DNA of 64,000 nucleotides from UBA4656 sp002405525 (lineage in GTDB: Bacteria; Pseudomonadota; Gammaproteobacteria; Xanthomonadales; Ahniellaceae), in the NCBI GenBank assembly GCA_036723735.1, contig DAIMGT010000006.1:33766-97765 (forward strand). The letters run 5' to 3'. Below, one piece after another: positions 49,100 through 58,357 of the stretch. Under the pieces are notes generated by a model. That model was not told where the DNA came from. It did no database searches and saw nothing but the letters and a program-made list of their open reading frames with translations. The position numbers and the translations under genes are program-made. Within the stretch, counting starts at the first letter, position 1. Every line of letters starts with the position of its first letter.

Positions 49100-50056
49100 A
49101 TGCCCATCGCGCTGCCACCACTCCTCCGCCTGCCGCTGACGGGCCTGCTGTTGTGCGCGAACACGCTGCTGCATGCACTGCCGCTGCTGCTGCTCGCCGC
49201 GGTCAAGCTCGCCCTGCCCTGGGCCGCCGCGCGGCGCCGACTGTCGCGCGTCCTGGTGTGGCTGGCCGAGAGCTGGGTGTCCGCCAATTCGGCGCTCCTT
49301 CGCGCGCTGACACCGACCCGTTGGCGCATCGAAGGCGTCGAAGGCCTTTCCCGCGACGGCTGGTACCTGGTGCTCGCCAACCACCAGTCGTGGGTCGACA
49401 TCCCGGTGCTGCAGCACGTCCTCAACCGCCGTGCGCCGTTCCTCAAGTTCTTCCTGAAGCAACGATTGATCTGGGTACCGGTGCTCGGGCTGGCGTGGTG
49501 GGCGCTGGACTTCCCGTTCATGCGCCGCTATCCGCGCGAACTGCTGGAGCGGCGGCCGCAACTGCGCGGGCGCGACCTCGAATCCACCCGCCGGGCCTGC
49601 GCAAAGTTCCGCTGGATGCCCGTGAGCGTGACCAACTTCGTGGAAGGCACGCGCCTGACCGACGCCAAGCACGCCAACCAGGACTCGCCCTACCGCCACC
49701 TGCTGCGGCCGCGCGCGGGCGGCGTGGGCTTCGTGCTCGGCGCGATGGGCGACAGCCTGCGCTCGCTGCTGGACGTCACGATCGCCTATCCTGGCGGCCG
49801 CCCGACGATGGCTGACCTTCTCTCCGGCCGAGTCGAAGAGATCGTGGTCCACGTGCGCGAACGGCCGATCCCGCGCGATCTGGCCGGCGGCGACTATGAG
49901 AACGACCCCGCCTTCCGCCAGCGGCTGCAGGACTGGCTCAACGGGATCTGGGCGGAAAAGGATGACGTGCTGGCGGGGCTCCTTGCAGGGGCCGAGGGCG
50001 GCGCGTTTGCCGGAAATGGCGCGGCGCCCGGGGTCCGGCGTCAGGGGGGCCAATGA
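49100..50056 (+). CDS. 1-acyl-glycerol-3-phosphate acyltransferase-like (PlsC/YihG) membrane protein
   Basis: The 318-residue protein has N-terminal hydrophobic segments (about 8-40) and the PlsC acyltransferase motifs NHQSWVD (His95, Asp100), FPFMRRY and NFVEGTR, with the last giving the phosphate-binding Glu-Gly-Thr. It belongs to the YihG-like group, which acts on lysophospholipids. Start MPIALPPLLRLPLTGLL at 49100 replaces a longer frame from 49013 that lacks similarity. It precedes selO by about 80 nt. Confidence 0.88.
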   Translation: MPIALPPLLRLPLTGLLLCANTLLHALPLLLLAAVKLALPWAAARRRLSRVLVWLAESWVSANSALLRALTPTRWRIEGVEGLSRDGWYLVLANHQSWVDIPVLQHVLNRRAPFLKFFLKQRLIWVPVLGLAWWALDFPFMRRYPRELLERRPQLRGRDLESTRRACAKFRWMPVSVTNFVEGTRLTDAKHANQDSPYRHLLRPRAGGVGFVLGAMGDSLRSLLDVTIAYPGGRPTMADLLSGRVEEIVVHVRERPIPRDLAGGDYENDPAFRQRLQDWLNGIWAEKDDVLAGLLAGAEGGAFAGNGAAPGVRRQGGQ

Positions 50057-50135
50057 ACGCAGCGAATTGCTCCAGGTGGTTCGAGCCGATGCGATTCGCG
50101 GCGCGGATTGCACCCTGCGAGATATTCCGGCCCAC

Positions 50136-51692
50136 GTGACGCCCCTCGCCTTCGACAACCGATTCGTCGCCGAATTGCCGGGCGAACCCGGACCGGCGCC
50201 CGGCACGCGCCAGGTCCACGGCGCGCTGTGGTCGCCGGTGGCGCCAACGCCGGTGCGGGCGCCGCGCCTGCTGGCGGCGACGCCGGGGCTCGCGGCTTCG
50301 ATCGGCTTCGCGCGCGCCGACCTCGACGATCCGCGGTTCGCGCAGGTGCTCGGCGGCAACGTCCTGCTGCCGGGCATGGCGACGTTCGCCAGCAACTACG
50401 GCGGTCACCAGTTCGGCCACTGGGCAGGCCAGTTGGGCGACGGCCGTGTGATCGGTCTCGGCGAGGTGATCGGCGCCGACGGTGCCCGTCATGAACTGCA
50501 GTTGAAAGGCGCCGGACCAACGCCATACTCGCGGTTCGCCGACGGACGCGCGGTGCTGCGCTCCTCGCTGCGCGAGTTCGTGTGCAGCGAGGCCATGCAT
50601 CACCTGGGCATCCCGACCACCCGCGCGCTGAGCCTGGTCGCCACCGGCGAAGAGGTGGTCCGCGACATTCTTTACCGTGGCGACCCGCGGCCCGAACCGG
50701 GCGCCATCGTCTGCCGCGTGGCCCCGTCCTTCATCCGCTTCGGCCACTTCGAGCTGCCGGCGGCGCGCGGCGATGGCGCACTGTTGCGGCGCCTGCTCGA
50801 CTTCACCCTCGCGCGCGACTTCCCGCACCTCTCCGGACCATCGGCCGACGCCGACTGGTTCGTCGAGGTCTGCGAACGCACCGCGCTGCTGGTCGCGCAC
50901 TGGATGCGGGTCGGCTTCGTGCATGGGGTGATGAACACCGACAACCTGTCGATCGCCGGCCTCACCATCGACTACGGGCCCTATGGCTGGCTGGAAGAGT
51001 TCGACCCGGAATGGACGCCGAACACCACCGACGCCGAGGGCCGCCGCTACTGCTACGGGCGGCAGCCGCAGGTCGCGCAATGGAACCTGGCGCGGCTGGC
51101 CGGCGCGGTGGCGCCGCTGTTCGACGACCCCGCGCCGCTGCAGCACGGACTCGCCCGCTACGCCGAAGCGTTCGGCCGCCATCATGCGGCGATGAATGCC
51201 GCCAAGCTGGGGCTGCGCGCGTGGCGCGAAGACACCGACCGCGGCCTGGCGCGCGACCTCTACCGGTTGCTCGGCGCGGCCGGCGCCGACATGACGCTGT
51301 TTTTCCGTGGGCTGTCGTCGGTGGACGCCGACTCGCCGACGCCGACGCCGCTGGAGGACGCCTTCTACGACCCGCGGCGCCGCGCCGAACACGACGCGGC
51401 ATTGCGCGGCTGGCTGGCGCGCTGGGCGGCCCGCGTGCGCGACGCCGGCGAGACGGCTGCACTTTGGCGCGCGCGCATGGACGCGGCCAATCCGCTCTAT
51501 GTGTGCCGCAACTGGCTGGCGCAGGAGGCGATCGATGCCGCGACCCACGACGACCTAGAACCACTGCGGCAGCTGGTCGACGTACTCGGTCGTCCATACG
51601 AACGCCAGCCGGGGCGGGAGCACCATGCGTCTCGACGACCGGAATGGGCGCGCGACCGCCCGGGCTGCTCGATGCTGTCCTGCAGTTCCTGA
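50136..51692 (+). CDS. selO: SelO protein adenylyltransferase (AMPylator pseudokinase)
   Basis: SelO transfers AMP from ATP to Ser, Thr or Tyr of redox proteins. The 518-residue protein starts with GTG (VTPLAFDNRFVAELPGE). Markers include ASNYGGHQFGHWAGQLGDGR, LQLKGAGPTPYSRFADGRAV, ALREFVCSEAMHHLGIPTTRALS, the FVHGVMNTDNLSIAG metal site and IDYGPYGWLEEFDPEW. The C-terminus carries Cys residues (GCSMLSCSS), as in the conserved redox-active tail. It follows an acyltransferase gene; no functional link is known. Confidence 0.94.
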   Translation: MTPLAFDNRFVAELPGEPGPAPGTRQVHGALWSPVAPTPVRAPRLLAATPGLAASIGFARADLDDPRFAQVLGGNVLLPGMATFASNYGGHQFGHWAGQLGDGRVIGLGEVIGADGARHELQLKGAGPTPYSRFADGRAVLRSSLREFVCSEAMHHLGIPTTRALSLVATGEEVVRDILYRGDPRPEPGAIVCRVAPSFIRFGHFELPAARGDGALLRRLLDFTLARDFPHLSGPSADADWFVEVCERTALLVAHWMRVGFVHGVMNTDNLSIAGLTIDYGPYGWLEEFDPEWTPNTTDAEGRRYCYGRQPQVAQWNLARLAGAVAPLFDDPAPLQHGLARYAEAFGRHHAAMNAAKLGLRAWREDTDRGLARDLYRLLGAAGADMTLFFRGLSSVDADSPTPTPLEDAFYDPRRRAEHDAALRGWLARWAARVRDAGETAALWRARMDAANPLYVCRNWLAQEAIDAATHDDLEPLRQLVDVLGRPYERQPGREHHASRRPEWARDRPGCSMLSCSS

Positions 51693-51705
51693 ACGCGACC
51701 CAGGC

Positions 51706-52944
51706 TCAGGGCGCGGCGCGCACGCAGTCGCGGCCTTCGTCCTTGGCCCGGTACAGCGCCTTGTCGGCGCGATCCAGCCAGCCCTGCGCACCCTGAGCCA
51801 CAGGCGCCACGCCCGCCACGCCGATGCTCACCGTGCAGCGCAGACCCAGCGCCCGCTCGAAGATCTGCGCACCGATCGCGGCGCGCACCCGGATCGCGAC
51901 ATAGACCGCGGTGTCGACCTCGGTTTCCGGCAGCAGGACAACGAATTCGTCGCCGCCGATACGGGCAGCGGTGTCGATGTCGCGCACGCAGCCGCGAATC
52001 GCCAGGCCCACGCGGCGCAGCACCTCGTCGCCAAACCCGTGGCCATAGCGGTCATTGATCGCCTTGAAGCGGTCGAGGTCGATCAGCAGAAGCGACGCCG
52101 GCCGGCCGCTGCGCTCGCAGCGGTTGAGCTCGGCCGCGATCGCCTCGTCGACCGCGCGCCGGTTGCCGAGCCCGGTCAGCACGTCACTGCGGTTGAGCGC
52201 CCGCAGGCTGCGGTTCTGCGCCCGCACGCGCTGCCCCAGCCAGTGCACCGCAAACGCGACCGCAATCGGATACGCCGTCAGCAGCGGCACCGCCGCGAGT
52301 GTCGACAGCAGACCCGATTCCAGGCGGAACGGCATGCCCAGAGGCAACCACACGGCAAGGAAGGAGAGCGCCATCAACGGCAGATGCCGCAACAGCAGGC
52401 GCCAGCCGCCGACGGCCGCCTTGTCCATTGCCAGCATCGCCACCAGCACCGCCGATGGCAGCAGCGCGCCCTGCATCAGCGCCACCCAAACGCCGCCCAT
52501 GACGGTATCGACGGCCAGGTTGCGGAACTCCGCGCGCGCGGGATCGGCGCTGCGCCGCGCGATCCACCAGGCCAGGTGCGGCCACACCAGCGACTGCACC
52601 GCCAGCAGCGCCCATGCCCAGGCAGGTGCGGAGACGACGGCCAACGTGCCGCCGACGCACAGCGCGCCGAGGACGAGCCCGAGAACCCGCAGGATGTAGG
52701 ACTGGCGCGCGAACCCGCGACGATCACGCACGTCCTCCAGCGCATCGTCGGGCACTGCGGTCGCCCGCAGCGCCGACCGCCGCTCCGCGTGCGGCGCCGC
52801 GCCGGGCGCCCACAACGGCGCCGGGTCGGGCGCGATCGACGGCGCCGGGGCCGCATGCTGCGCGGCATGCGATGGCCGGCTGAGCGGGATCACCTTTGCC
52901 GGCGGCTGTTCCTCGGGGCGCGGGGGTGAGGTCATAACCGGCAA
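51706..52944 (-). CDS. Diguanylate cyclase with MASE2 membrane domain
   Basis: The 412-residue protein has a disordered Pro-rich N-terminus (1-75), a MASE2-type membrane sensor with about six helices (80-235, SYILRVLGLVLGALCVGG ... ) and a GGDEF domain (250-410). The signature GGDEF is at 330-334 and the inhibitory site RxxD at 321-324, so it should make cyclic di-GMP with product feedback. Possible starts are ATG at 52944 and 52935. It stands convergent to selO, and a YajQ effector gene lies 3 kb away. Confidence 0.92.
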   Translation of the reverse strand: MPVMTSPPRPEEQPPAKVIPLSRPSHAAQHAAPAPSIAPDPAPLWAPGAAPHAERRSALRATAVPDDALEDVRDRRGFARQSYILRVLGLVLGALCVGGTLAVVSAPAWAWALLAVQSLVWPHLAWWIARRSADPARAEFRNLAVDTVMGGVWVALMQGALLPSAVLVAMLAMDKAAVGGWRLLLRHLPLMALSFLAVWLPLGMPFRLESGLLSTLAAVPLLTAYPIAVAFAVHWLGQRVRAQNRSLRALNRSDVLTGLGNRRAVDEAIAAELNRCERSGRPASLLLIDLDRFKAINDRYGHGFGDEVLRRVGLAIRGCVRDIDTAARIGGDEFVVLLPETEVDTAVYVAIRVRAAIGAQIFERALGLRCTVSIGVAGVAPVAQGAQGWLDRADKALYRAKDEGRDCVRAAP

Positions 52945-53006
52945 ATTTAGCGGAAAATAGGGCGATTGCGCGGAAAACCGCCCGTCAATCGTGAGAACAT
53001 GTCACT

Positions 53007-53291
53007 GTGGGTGCCGCTCCGCTGCCGACGTCCTGCGACACCTGCCTCGCCAGCTGCTGCCGCCTGCTCGTGCGCCTGCTGCCCGGCGACCGCGTCCCAG
53101 GCCATCTCCTGGCCGAAGACGACCAGGGGTTGACCGTGATGGCCCGCGGCCGCGACGGCTGGTGCGTCGCGCTCGACCGCGGCAGTCTGCGCTGCACCAT
53201 CTACGCCGTGCGCCCCCTGCTCTGCCGGGTGTTCGAGGCCGGCAGCCCCGAGTGCCTCGAAGAGCGCGCCGCCGACGGCCTGCCGCCATGA
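53007..53291 (+). CDS. YkgJ-family cysteine cluster protein
   Basis: The 94-residue product (GTG start at 53007) has Cys10, Cys13, Cys17 and Cys18 in SCDTCLASCCRLL and further cysteines in RCTIYAVRPLLCRVFEAGSPEC, the pattern of the zinc/iron-chelating YkgJ family, function unknown. It is short but complete for the family. The 208 nt after the stop hold a palindromic element and no gene. Confidence 0.85.
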   Translation: MGAAPLPTSCDTCLASCCRLLVRLLPGDRVPGHLLAEDDQGLTVMARGRDGWCVALDRGSLRCTIYAVRPLLCRVFEAGSPECLEERAADGLPP

Positions 53292-53420
53292 GCACCGAGG
53301 CGTGCGAGGGAAAGAAGCCCCGCTTCCATTGCGGGAGAGGCAGGAGTTGCCGACGCATGCGCGATCCTGCCACCGCTACTCTCGATGGCATTCGCGGGGT
53401 CGCGACTTCGGCGCGACACG

Positions 53421-53474
53421 TCCCCGCTCATCCCGCCGAACGCCCGCGCGAGAAACGCGGGCCGGGATGAGGGG
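53421..53474. repeat. Nested palindrome, REP-like intergenic element
   Basis: CTCATCCCG (53427-53435) and CGGGATGAG (53463-53471) form a perfect 9-bp outer stem. Inside, GCCCGCG (53442-53448) and CGCGGGC (53456-53462) make a second 7-bp stem with a 7-nt loop. The CTCATCCCG/CGGGATGAG arms resemble repetitive extragenic palindromes of Xanthomonadales, as I recall. It lies between the YkgJ-like and GIY-YIG genes. Confidence 0.65.
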
Positions 53475-53500
53475 TCGGGGAGAGGGGGCCAACAGTACCC

Positions 53501-53758
53501 ATGCGCTGGTTCGTCTACCTGATCGAATGCCTGGACGGCAGCATCTACACCGGCATCGCCACCGACGTGGCGCGCCGCTACGCCGAGCACGCCAGCGGGC
53601 GCGGCGCGCGCTATACACGCGCCAAGCCGCCGCGCCGGCTGCTGGGTGCCTTCCCGCATCCGGACCGCTCGGCCGCGCTGCGCGCCGAGCACGCCATCCG
53701 TCGACTGTCGCCGCAAGCCAAGCGCGCGCTGTGCGCCGCCGCAGGGCCCGTGGCATGA
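53501..53758 (+). CDS. GIY-YIG nuclease superfamily protein (UPF0213)
   Basis: The 85-residue product is the short UPF0213/YhbQ type. It has WFVYLIECLDGSIYTGIATDVARRYAEH, the GIY-YIG core (VYL ... YTG with Arg in DVARR) and KPPRRLLGAFPHPDRSAALRAEHAIRRL. A role in DNA repair is suspected for the family. The stop overlaps the next ATG by 4 nt (ATGA). Confidence 0.9.
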   Translation: MRWFVYLIECLDGSIYTGIATDVARRYAEHASGRGARYTRAKPPRRLLGAFPHPDRSAALRAEHAIRRLSPQAKRALCAAAGPVA

Positions 53759-54411
53759 GCGGCCGCGACGCGGTGCTGGCCGGCGGCACCGGCCTCGTCG
53801 GCGCCGAGCTGCTGCGCCTGCTGGCCTGGGAAAGCAACTACGTGCGCGTACTCGTACCCACCCGCCGCGCCCTGCCGGCCCAGCACCCTCGCATCGAGCC
53901 CCGCCCCGCGCGCTTCGCCGCGCTGGCCGAGGCGCTCGCCGGCGCGCGCGCGGGCTGCGACGTGTTCTGCTGCCTCGGCACGACCATCCGCACCGCGGGA
54001 TCGCGCGAGGCGTTCCGCGCCGTCGACCACGGCATGGTCGTGGCGCTGGCCCGCTGGGCGAAGCGCCACGACGCGCGCCGCTTCCTGCTGGTCAGCGCGC
54101 TGGGCGCCGATCCACGCAGCCGCGTGTTCTACAACCGCACCAAGGGCGAGGCCGAACGCGACGCGCGCGCCAAAGGCCCGGCGTCAGTGGTGGTGCTGCG
54201 CCCGAGCCTGCTCGACAGCGACCGCGGCGAGCGTCGCTTCGGCGAACAGCTCTCCCTGCGGCTCGCCCGCCCGCTGGCCGTCCTGATCCCCGCCGCCTGG
54301 CGCCCCGTGCATGCCCGCGACGTCGCCGCCGCGATGCTGGACGCCGCCCGCGCGGACCATCCGCCCGCGGTGATCGAATCGGCCGCACTGCAGCGCACGG
54401 CGTCCCGCTGA
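53755..54411 (+). CDS. NAD(P)H-binding (HTATIP2-like atypical SDR) protein
   Basis: The 218-residue product has an N-terminal dinucleotide fold AVLAGGTGLVGAELLRLL, then CDVFCCLGTTIRTAGSREAFR, FLLVSALGADPRSRVFYNRTKGEAE and a Tyr-x3-Lys pair (YNRTK) as in atypical SDRs such as HTATIP2. The substrate is unknown. It is co-translated with the GIY-YIG gene (4-nt overlap). Confidence 0.85.
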   Translation: MSGRDAVLAGGTGLVGAELLRLLAWESNYVRVLVPTRRALPAQHPRIEPRPARFAALAEALAGARAGCDVFCCLGTTIRTAGSREAFRAVDHGMVVALARWAKRHDARRFLLVSALGADPRSRVFYNRTKGEAERDARAKGPASVVVLRPSLLDSDRGERRFGEQLSLRLARPLAVLIPAAWRPVHARDVAAAMLDAARADHPPAVIESAALQRTASR

Positions 54412-54490
54412 CCGAAGCCCACACGGCCGCGTGCGGGCGCCGCTGGCCGCGCATCCCGCCGCATGAAAGGCTGCGCATTCCCGAAGAGGA

Positions 54491-54863
54491 GTGACCAGGA
54501 TCGGCTACGACATGCTCGGGGCCAACGACCTGCCCCACTCCTGCGCCTTCTGCGACGCCCTGCTCGGTCACCCCGGCGCCAAACGCATGATGCAAGGCGA
54601 GTGCTTCATCGCCTGGGGCGTATCGCCCACGACGCCGTCGCCGGGCGTCATCGAGCCCTTCGACGGCCTAGCCGCCACCGCCAGCAGCGGCACCATCGCC
54701 GCCCTGGTGGTCGGCACGTGCCAGGGGCGATGCCCTGCACGCCAAGACCCTGTCCCCTGGCGTCGCCGACGAAGGCGCGCCCGGCGATCGCGGTGGCGGC
54801 TGCTGTACCGCCTGCTTCCGCGACCTCGACGGCAACAAGTTCAACGTGTTCCGCATGGGGTGA
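54491..54863 (+). pseudogene. VOC-family (glyoxalase-like) protein, frameshifted
   Basis: The first frame (54491 to about 54725, GTG start) reads IGYDMLGANDLPHSCAF, AKRMMQGECFIAWGVSP and SSGTIAALVV, as in intact VOC proteins of about 120 residues. The second part continues in another frame from GATGCC at about 54735: DALHAKTLSPGVADEGAPGD and FRDLDGNKFNVFRMG, ending at the TGA 54861-54863. The shift lies around 54720-54735. Several positions usually Tyr are Cys (AFCDALL, CCTACFRDL), a sign of decay. A sequencing error cannot be ruled out. Confidence 0.82.
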
Positions 54864-55105
54864 ATGCGAGCGGTGCACCGGCGGCGTCCCACGGGAACCG
54901 TCCGCCAAGGACCTGCAGGTCACCCACCTCGGTCCAGAGGGCGTCCGTCAGCAACCACCCCTGCTTGGATCGAGATGGTCTTTGAACGCGGCGCCCCCCT
55001 GGATGTCGATGGCGATGACCGTGCCTGGGCGGTTGCGGGCAACCTGAGGTCATGCGGGGGCCAAGCGCAGCGTACGTGGTCGCAAGTGCCCCGGCCGGAC
55101 GCACC
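54864..55105. other. Stretch without a gene after the VOC pseudogene
   Basis: These 242 nt carry no open frame with recognisable similarity. They separate the broken VOC gene from the stop of a minus-strand dehydrogenase and may be degraded sequence. Confidence 0.5.
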
Positions 55106-55879
55106 TCACACCGCCGTGAACCCCCCATCCACCGTCATCGCATGCCCCGTCACGAACGGGGCCGCATCCGAGCACAGGAACAGCACCGCCGCAGCGACCT
55201 CGTCGGCCTCGCCGATGCGGCCGGCGGGGTGCAGGGCGGCGATCTGCTCGACGCTCGCGACGCCGCGTTCGACGGCGCGCTCGAACATCGGGGTGCGGAT
55301 GACACCGGGGCAGACGGCGTTAACGCGGATGCCGAGACGGCCGTATTCGGCGGCCGCGCTCCGGGTGAGTCCGATGACCGCGTGCTTGCTGGCGGCGTAG
55401 GCCGCGTGCTTCGGCGCCCCGACCAGGCCGGCGACGGACGCGGTATTGACGATGGCCCCGCGGCGCTGACGGGCCATCACCCGAAGTTCGTGCTTCATGG
55501 ACAGCCAGACGCCCTTGACGTTGACCGCCAGCAGGCGATCGAACAGGGCCTCGTCACCGTCGGCGAGGCGGGAATTCTCCTCCTCGATGCCGGCGTTGTT
55601 GAAGGCGGCATCCAGCCGGCCATGGCGGGCGACGATGCCGTCGACGAGGGCTTCGACCTCGGCGCCGCGCGCGACGTCGACGCGGAGGAACTCGGCGCGG
55701 GCGTCGGCGGCGGCGGCTTCGTGCGCGGCTTGCTCGCCGGCACTGACGTCGATGTCGACGACGATGACCGTCGCACCCGCGCGGGCGAAAGCCAGCACGC
55801 TGGCGCGGCCGATGCCGCTGGCGCCGCCGGTCACGAGCACGATGCGGCCGTCGAATGATGGGGCCTGGGGTGGGGTCAT
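55106..55879 (-). CDS. SDR family oxidoreductase
   Basis: The 257-residue classical SDR starts MTPPQAPSFDGRIVLVTGGAS at 55879 (an ATG at 55906 is possible). TGGASGIGRA, NNAGIEEE, catalytic Ser in NTASVAG, YAASK and the end FLCSDAAPFVTGHAMTVDGGF fit the 3-oxoacyl-ACP reductase/glucose dehydrogenase-like group. DVAR and VVDIDVS near residue 36-60 suggest NAD preference (Asp after beta2). The substrate is unknown; the M28 peptidase gene follows on the same strand upstream. Confidence 0.88.
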   Translation of the reverse strand: MTPPQAPSFDGRIVLVTGGASGIGRASVLAFARAGATVIVVDIDVSAGEQAAHEAAAADARAEFLRVDVARGAEVEALVDGIVARHGRLDAAFNNAGIEEENSRLADGDEALFDRLLAVNVKGVWLSMKHELRVMARQRRGAIVNTASVAGLVGAPKHAAYAASKHAVIGLTRSAAAEYGRLGIRVNAVCPGVIRTPMFERAVERGVASVEQIAALHPAGRIGEADEVAAAVLFLCSDAAPFVTGHAMTVDGGFTAV

Positions 55880-55935
55880 GGGCGCGCCTCCGGAAAGGCC
55901 GATCATGGCATGCGTCCGGACCGGCGTGGCGCGGC

Positions 55936-57303
55936 TCAGGGAGCGGGTTCGAAGCCGCCGGCGAACAGCGGCGCCTCGGCCAGGCCGGCGGAGTCCGCCA
56001 CCGCCGCGGCGTTCATGCGCAGGATCGGGCCGGCCATGGCCTGCGCGTTGGTCATGTTTGCGGGCACATCGGTGGACCGGTGGTAATGCGGGTACTGGAA
56101 CCAGTCGTTCTCGATGGTGAGCAGCGCCGGCACGTTCTGGTCGATCCACGGCATGTGGTCCGAGCAGCATGGACTGGTGTCGGTCACCACCCGCAGCACC
56201 GGCGCATGGTCGGCCGCCATCCGCGCGAAGGACGCCAGCACCGGCGCCTGCACCGGCGACGGGCCCGATTCCAGCAGCACGTCGAGGTCCGCAGTGTCGG
56301 TGGAGAAGCCGATCATGTCCATGATCAGCGCCAGTCGCACGCGCGGCAGATCGCCGGACTGGGAGAGCGCCTGCATGTGCCGCGTGGCGCCGACCAGGCC
56401 CTGCTCCTCGCCCGCATAGCACGCGAACACCAGGGTGCGCCGCGTCGGCACCGCGGCGAACACGGCCGCCAGTTCGAGTACGCCGGCGCAACCGGACGCG
56501 TTGTCCTCCGCGCCCGGGGTCGCGGCCACGCCGGACGCCGTGTTGTTGGTGTTGCGCGCGTCATAGTGTCCACCGATCAGCACCCATTCGCCGGGAACTT
56601 CCGCACCGGGCCGGGTGGCGATCACGTTCGAAGGCCGCACCGCGCCGAGATCGAAGGCCGGCATGTCCACCGCATAACCGAGCGCCGCGAACTGCCCCGC
56701 CAACCAGTCGCGCGCGGGGTCGATCCCGCCGGTGCCCGGTACGGGGCCGTTACCGGCGCCATATGACGAGCGGTCGAAGCCAGCCAGCGCGACCACGCGC
56801 GCAAACCAGCGGGCCGCGTCGACCCGGTCGGCCACCGCGCCCAGCGCCGGGTCGGGCATGCCTTTGGGCAGGGCGTCGCGCCGCGATTCCCGCGCCAGCA
56901 CGGCGAATGGGGCGACGGCCCGGGCACCGGGCACGAAGCGCGCCAGTCCCGGTGGCATCCGCACCAGCGCTTGGCGGCCGATCACGGCGAGCGGGTCTGG
57001 CACTACGTGGGCGTCGTCTGCGCAACCCATCGGCAACAGGAACAACTCGTCGGCGCGCAACATCCCGTGTGCCGCCGATGCGCGAGCCTTGGCCGCGACC
57101 CGCGCGTGCACCGGTGGCGGCGCCACCACCAGCAGGGCGTCGCCGGTCTCGAGCCAGAACCCTTCGCGCACCGCGCGCTTGAGCGACTCGACCTCGGCAG
57201 TCGTGGCGCGGCGCGTGTCGTAACTCGCCGCGGGCTGCGGGTCGGTGGCCGCCGGCAGCCGCGCAGCGGCCAGGATCAGGCACAGGAAGGTGCTCGCGCG
57301 CAT
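55936..57303 (-). CDS. Secreted M28-family aminopeptidase
   Basis: The 455-residue zinc peptidase starts MRASTFLCLILAAARLPAA at 57303, a signal peptide; a longer frame to 57351 is unlikely. Zinc ligands and catalytic residues are His246 (GGHYDARN), Asp267 (GAEDNASG), Glu299-Glu300 (YAGEEQGLVG), Asp329 (IMDMIG) and His383 (CSDHMPW), the full M28 set. The first 180 residues are a domain of unknown fold. The C-terminus LFAGGFEPAP recalls short tails on exported proteins in this order. Probably periplasmic or secreted. Confidence 0.9.
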   Translation of the reverse strand: MRASTFLCLILAAARLPAATDPQPAASYDTRRATTAEVESLKRAVREGFWLETGDALLVVAPPPVHARVAAKARASAAHGMLRADELFLLPMGCADDAHVVPDPLAVIGRQALVRMPPGLARFVPGARAVAPFAVLARESRRDALPKGMPDPALGAVADRVDAARWFARVVALAGFDRSSYGAGNGPVPGTGGIDPARDWLAGQFAALGYAVDMPAFDLGAVRPSNVIATRPGAEVPGEWVLIGGHYDARNTNNTASGVAATPGAEDNASGCAGVLELAAVFAAVPTRRTLVFACYAGEEQGLVGATRHMQALSQSGDLPRVRLALIMDMIGFSTDTADLDVLLESGPSPVQAPVLASFARMAADHAPVLRVVTDTSPCCSDHMPWIDQNVPALLTIENDWFQYPHYHRSTDVPANMTNAQAMAGPILRMNAAAVADSAGLAEAPLFAGGFEPAP

Positions 57304-57427
57304 GTACGCCCCCGGGGCAAGACCCCGGCACATCGTAAACAGGCGCGCCACCGTCGTCGAGGCCGGGCACTCCGGCGCGACGGCACCAGCAGTGGTACCG
57401 TCGGCGGCTCATCTGCGCCCACCGACC

Positions 57428-58327
57428 GTGACCGAGAACCCGCCAGCCGACCCGCGCCGACGCGCCAACCTGCGCGGGATCGGTTTCATGCTGCTCGCGG
57501 TCGCCGCCTTCTCGCTGATGGACGCGGCGCTGAAGGTGCTGTCGGGGCACTATCCCCCGCTGCAAGTGGCCGCCCTGCGCGGCCTGGCCGCGCTGCCGAT
57601 CGTGGCGCTGTGGGCGCTGGCCACCCGGCCGGTGGCCGCGCTGTTCCGCATCCGATGGGGACTGCACCTGCTGCGCGGGGCGATCGCCATCGGCATGCTC
57701 GCCGGGTTCGCCGCTGCGCTGCAGACCCTGCCGCTGTCCGACGTGTACGCGATCTTCTTCATCGCCCCGCTGCTGATCACCGCGCTGGCGGTGCCCTTCC
57801 TCGGCGAGCGCGTGGAGTGGCAGCGCTGGGTCGCGATCGGAGTCGGCCTGCTCGGCGTGCTGCTGGTCCTTCGCCCCGGAGGCTCGGGCATCGCCACCTG
57901 GGCAGGGCTGGCAGCCGCCGCGTCGGCGCTCGGCTATGCAGCGCTGGCGATCACCGTGCGCGTCCTCGGGCGCACCGACAGCACGCAGGCGATGGTGTTC
58001 TGGATGACCCTGATGCTGGCAGTGGGCGGCGGCGCGCTGGCCGCCCCGGGCTGGGTGACGGTGGACCGCAGCCACTGGGACACGCTGGCCGTGGTCGCAG
58101 TGACCGGCGCGCTCGGCCAGTACGCGGTCACCGAGGCGTTCCGCAGCGCCGACGCCGCCGCGGTGGCACCGTTCGAGTACACCGCCCTGCTGTGGGGCCT
58201 CGGGCTCGACTGGGCCCTGTGGCAGGTCGCCCCGCAGTCGCATACGCTGGGTGGCGCGGCGATCGTGGTGGCCAGCGGCCTTTATCTGATCAGGCGCGAG
58301 GCGCGCGGGCCCGCCGGACCGCAGTAG
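57428..58327 (+). CDS. EamA/DMT-family transporter
   Basis: The 299-residue protein has ten predicted transmembrane helices in two EamA repeats. The start is GTG at 57428 (VTENPPADPRRRANLRGIGFM). LSDVYAIFFIAPLLITALAVPFLGERVEWQRW and its second-half counterpart are typical of drug/metabolite exporters. The substrate is unknown. It lies divergent from the M28 gene with 124 nt between. Confidence 0.87.
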   Translation: MTENPPADPRRRANLRGIGFMLLAVAAFSLMDAALKVLSGHYPPLQVAALRGLAALPIVALWALATRPVAALFRIRWGLHLLRGAIAIGMLAGFAAALQTLPLSDVYAIFFIAPLLITALAVPFLGERVEWQRWVAIGVGLLGVLLVLRPGGSGIATWAGLAAAASALGYAALAITVRVLGRTDSTQAMVFWMTLMLAVGGGALAAPGWVTVDRSHWDTLAVVAVTGALGQYAVTEAFRSADAAAVAPFEYTALLWGLGLDWALWQVAPQSHTLGGAAIVVASGLYLIRREARGPAGPQ

Positions 58328-58357
58328 CATTGGCCGGCCGTCGACGCAGGGCCCGCC

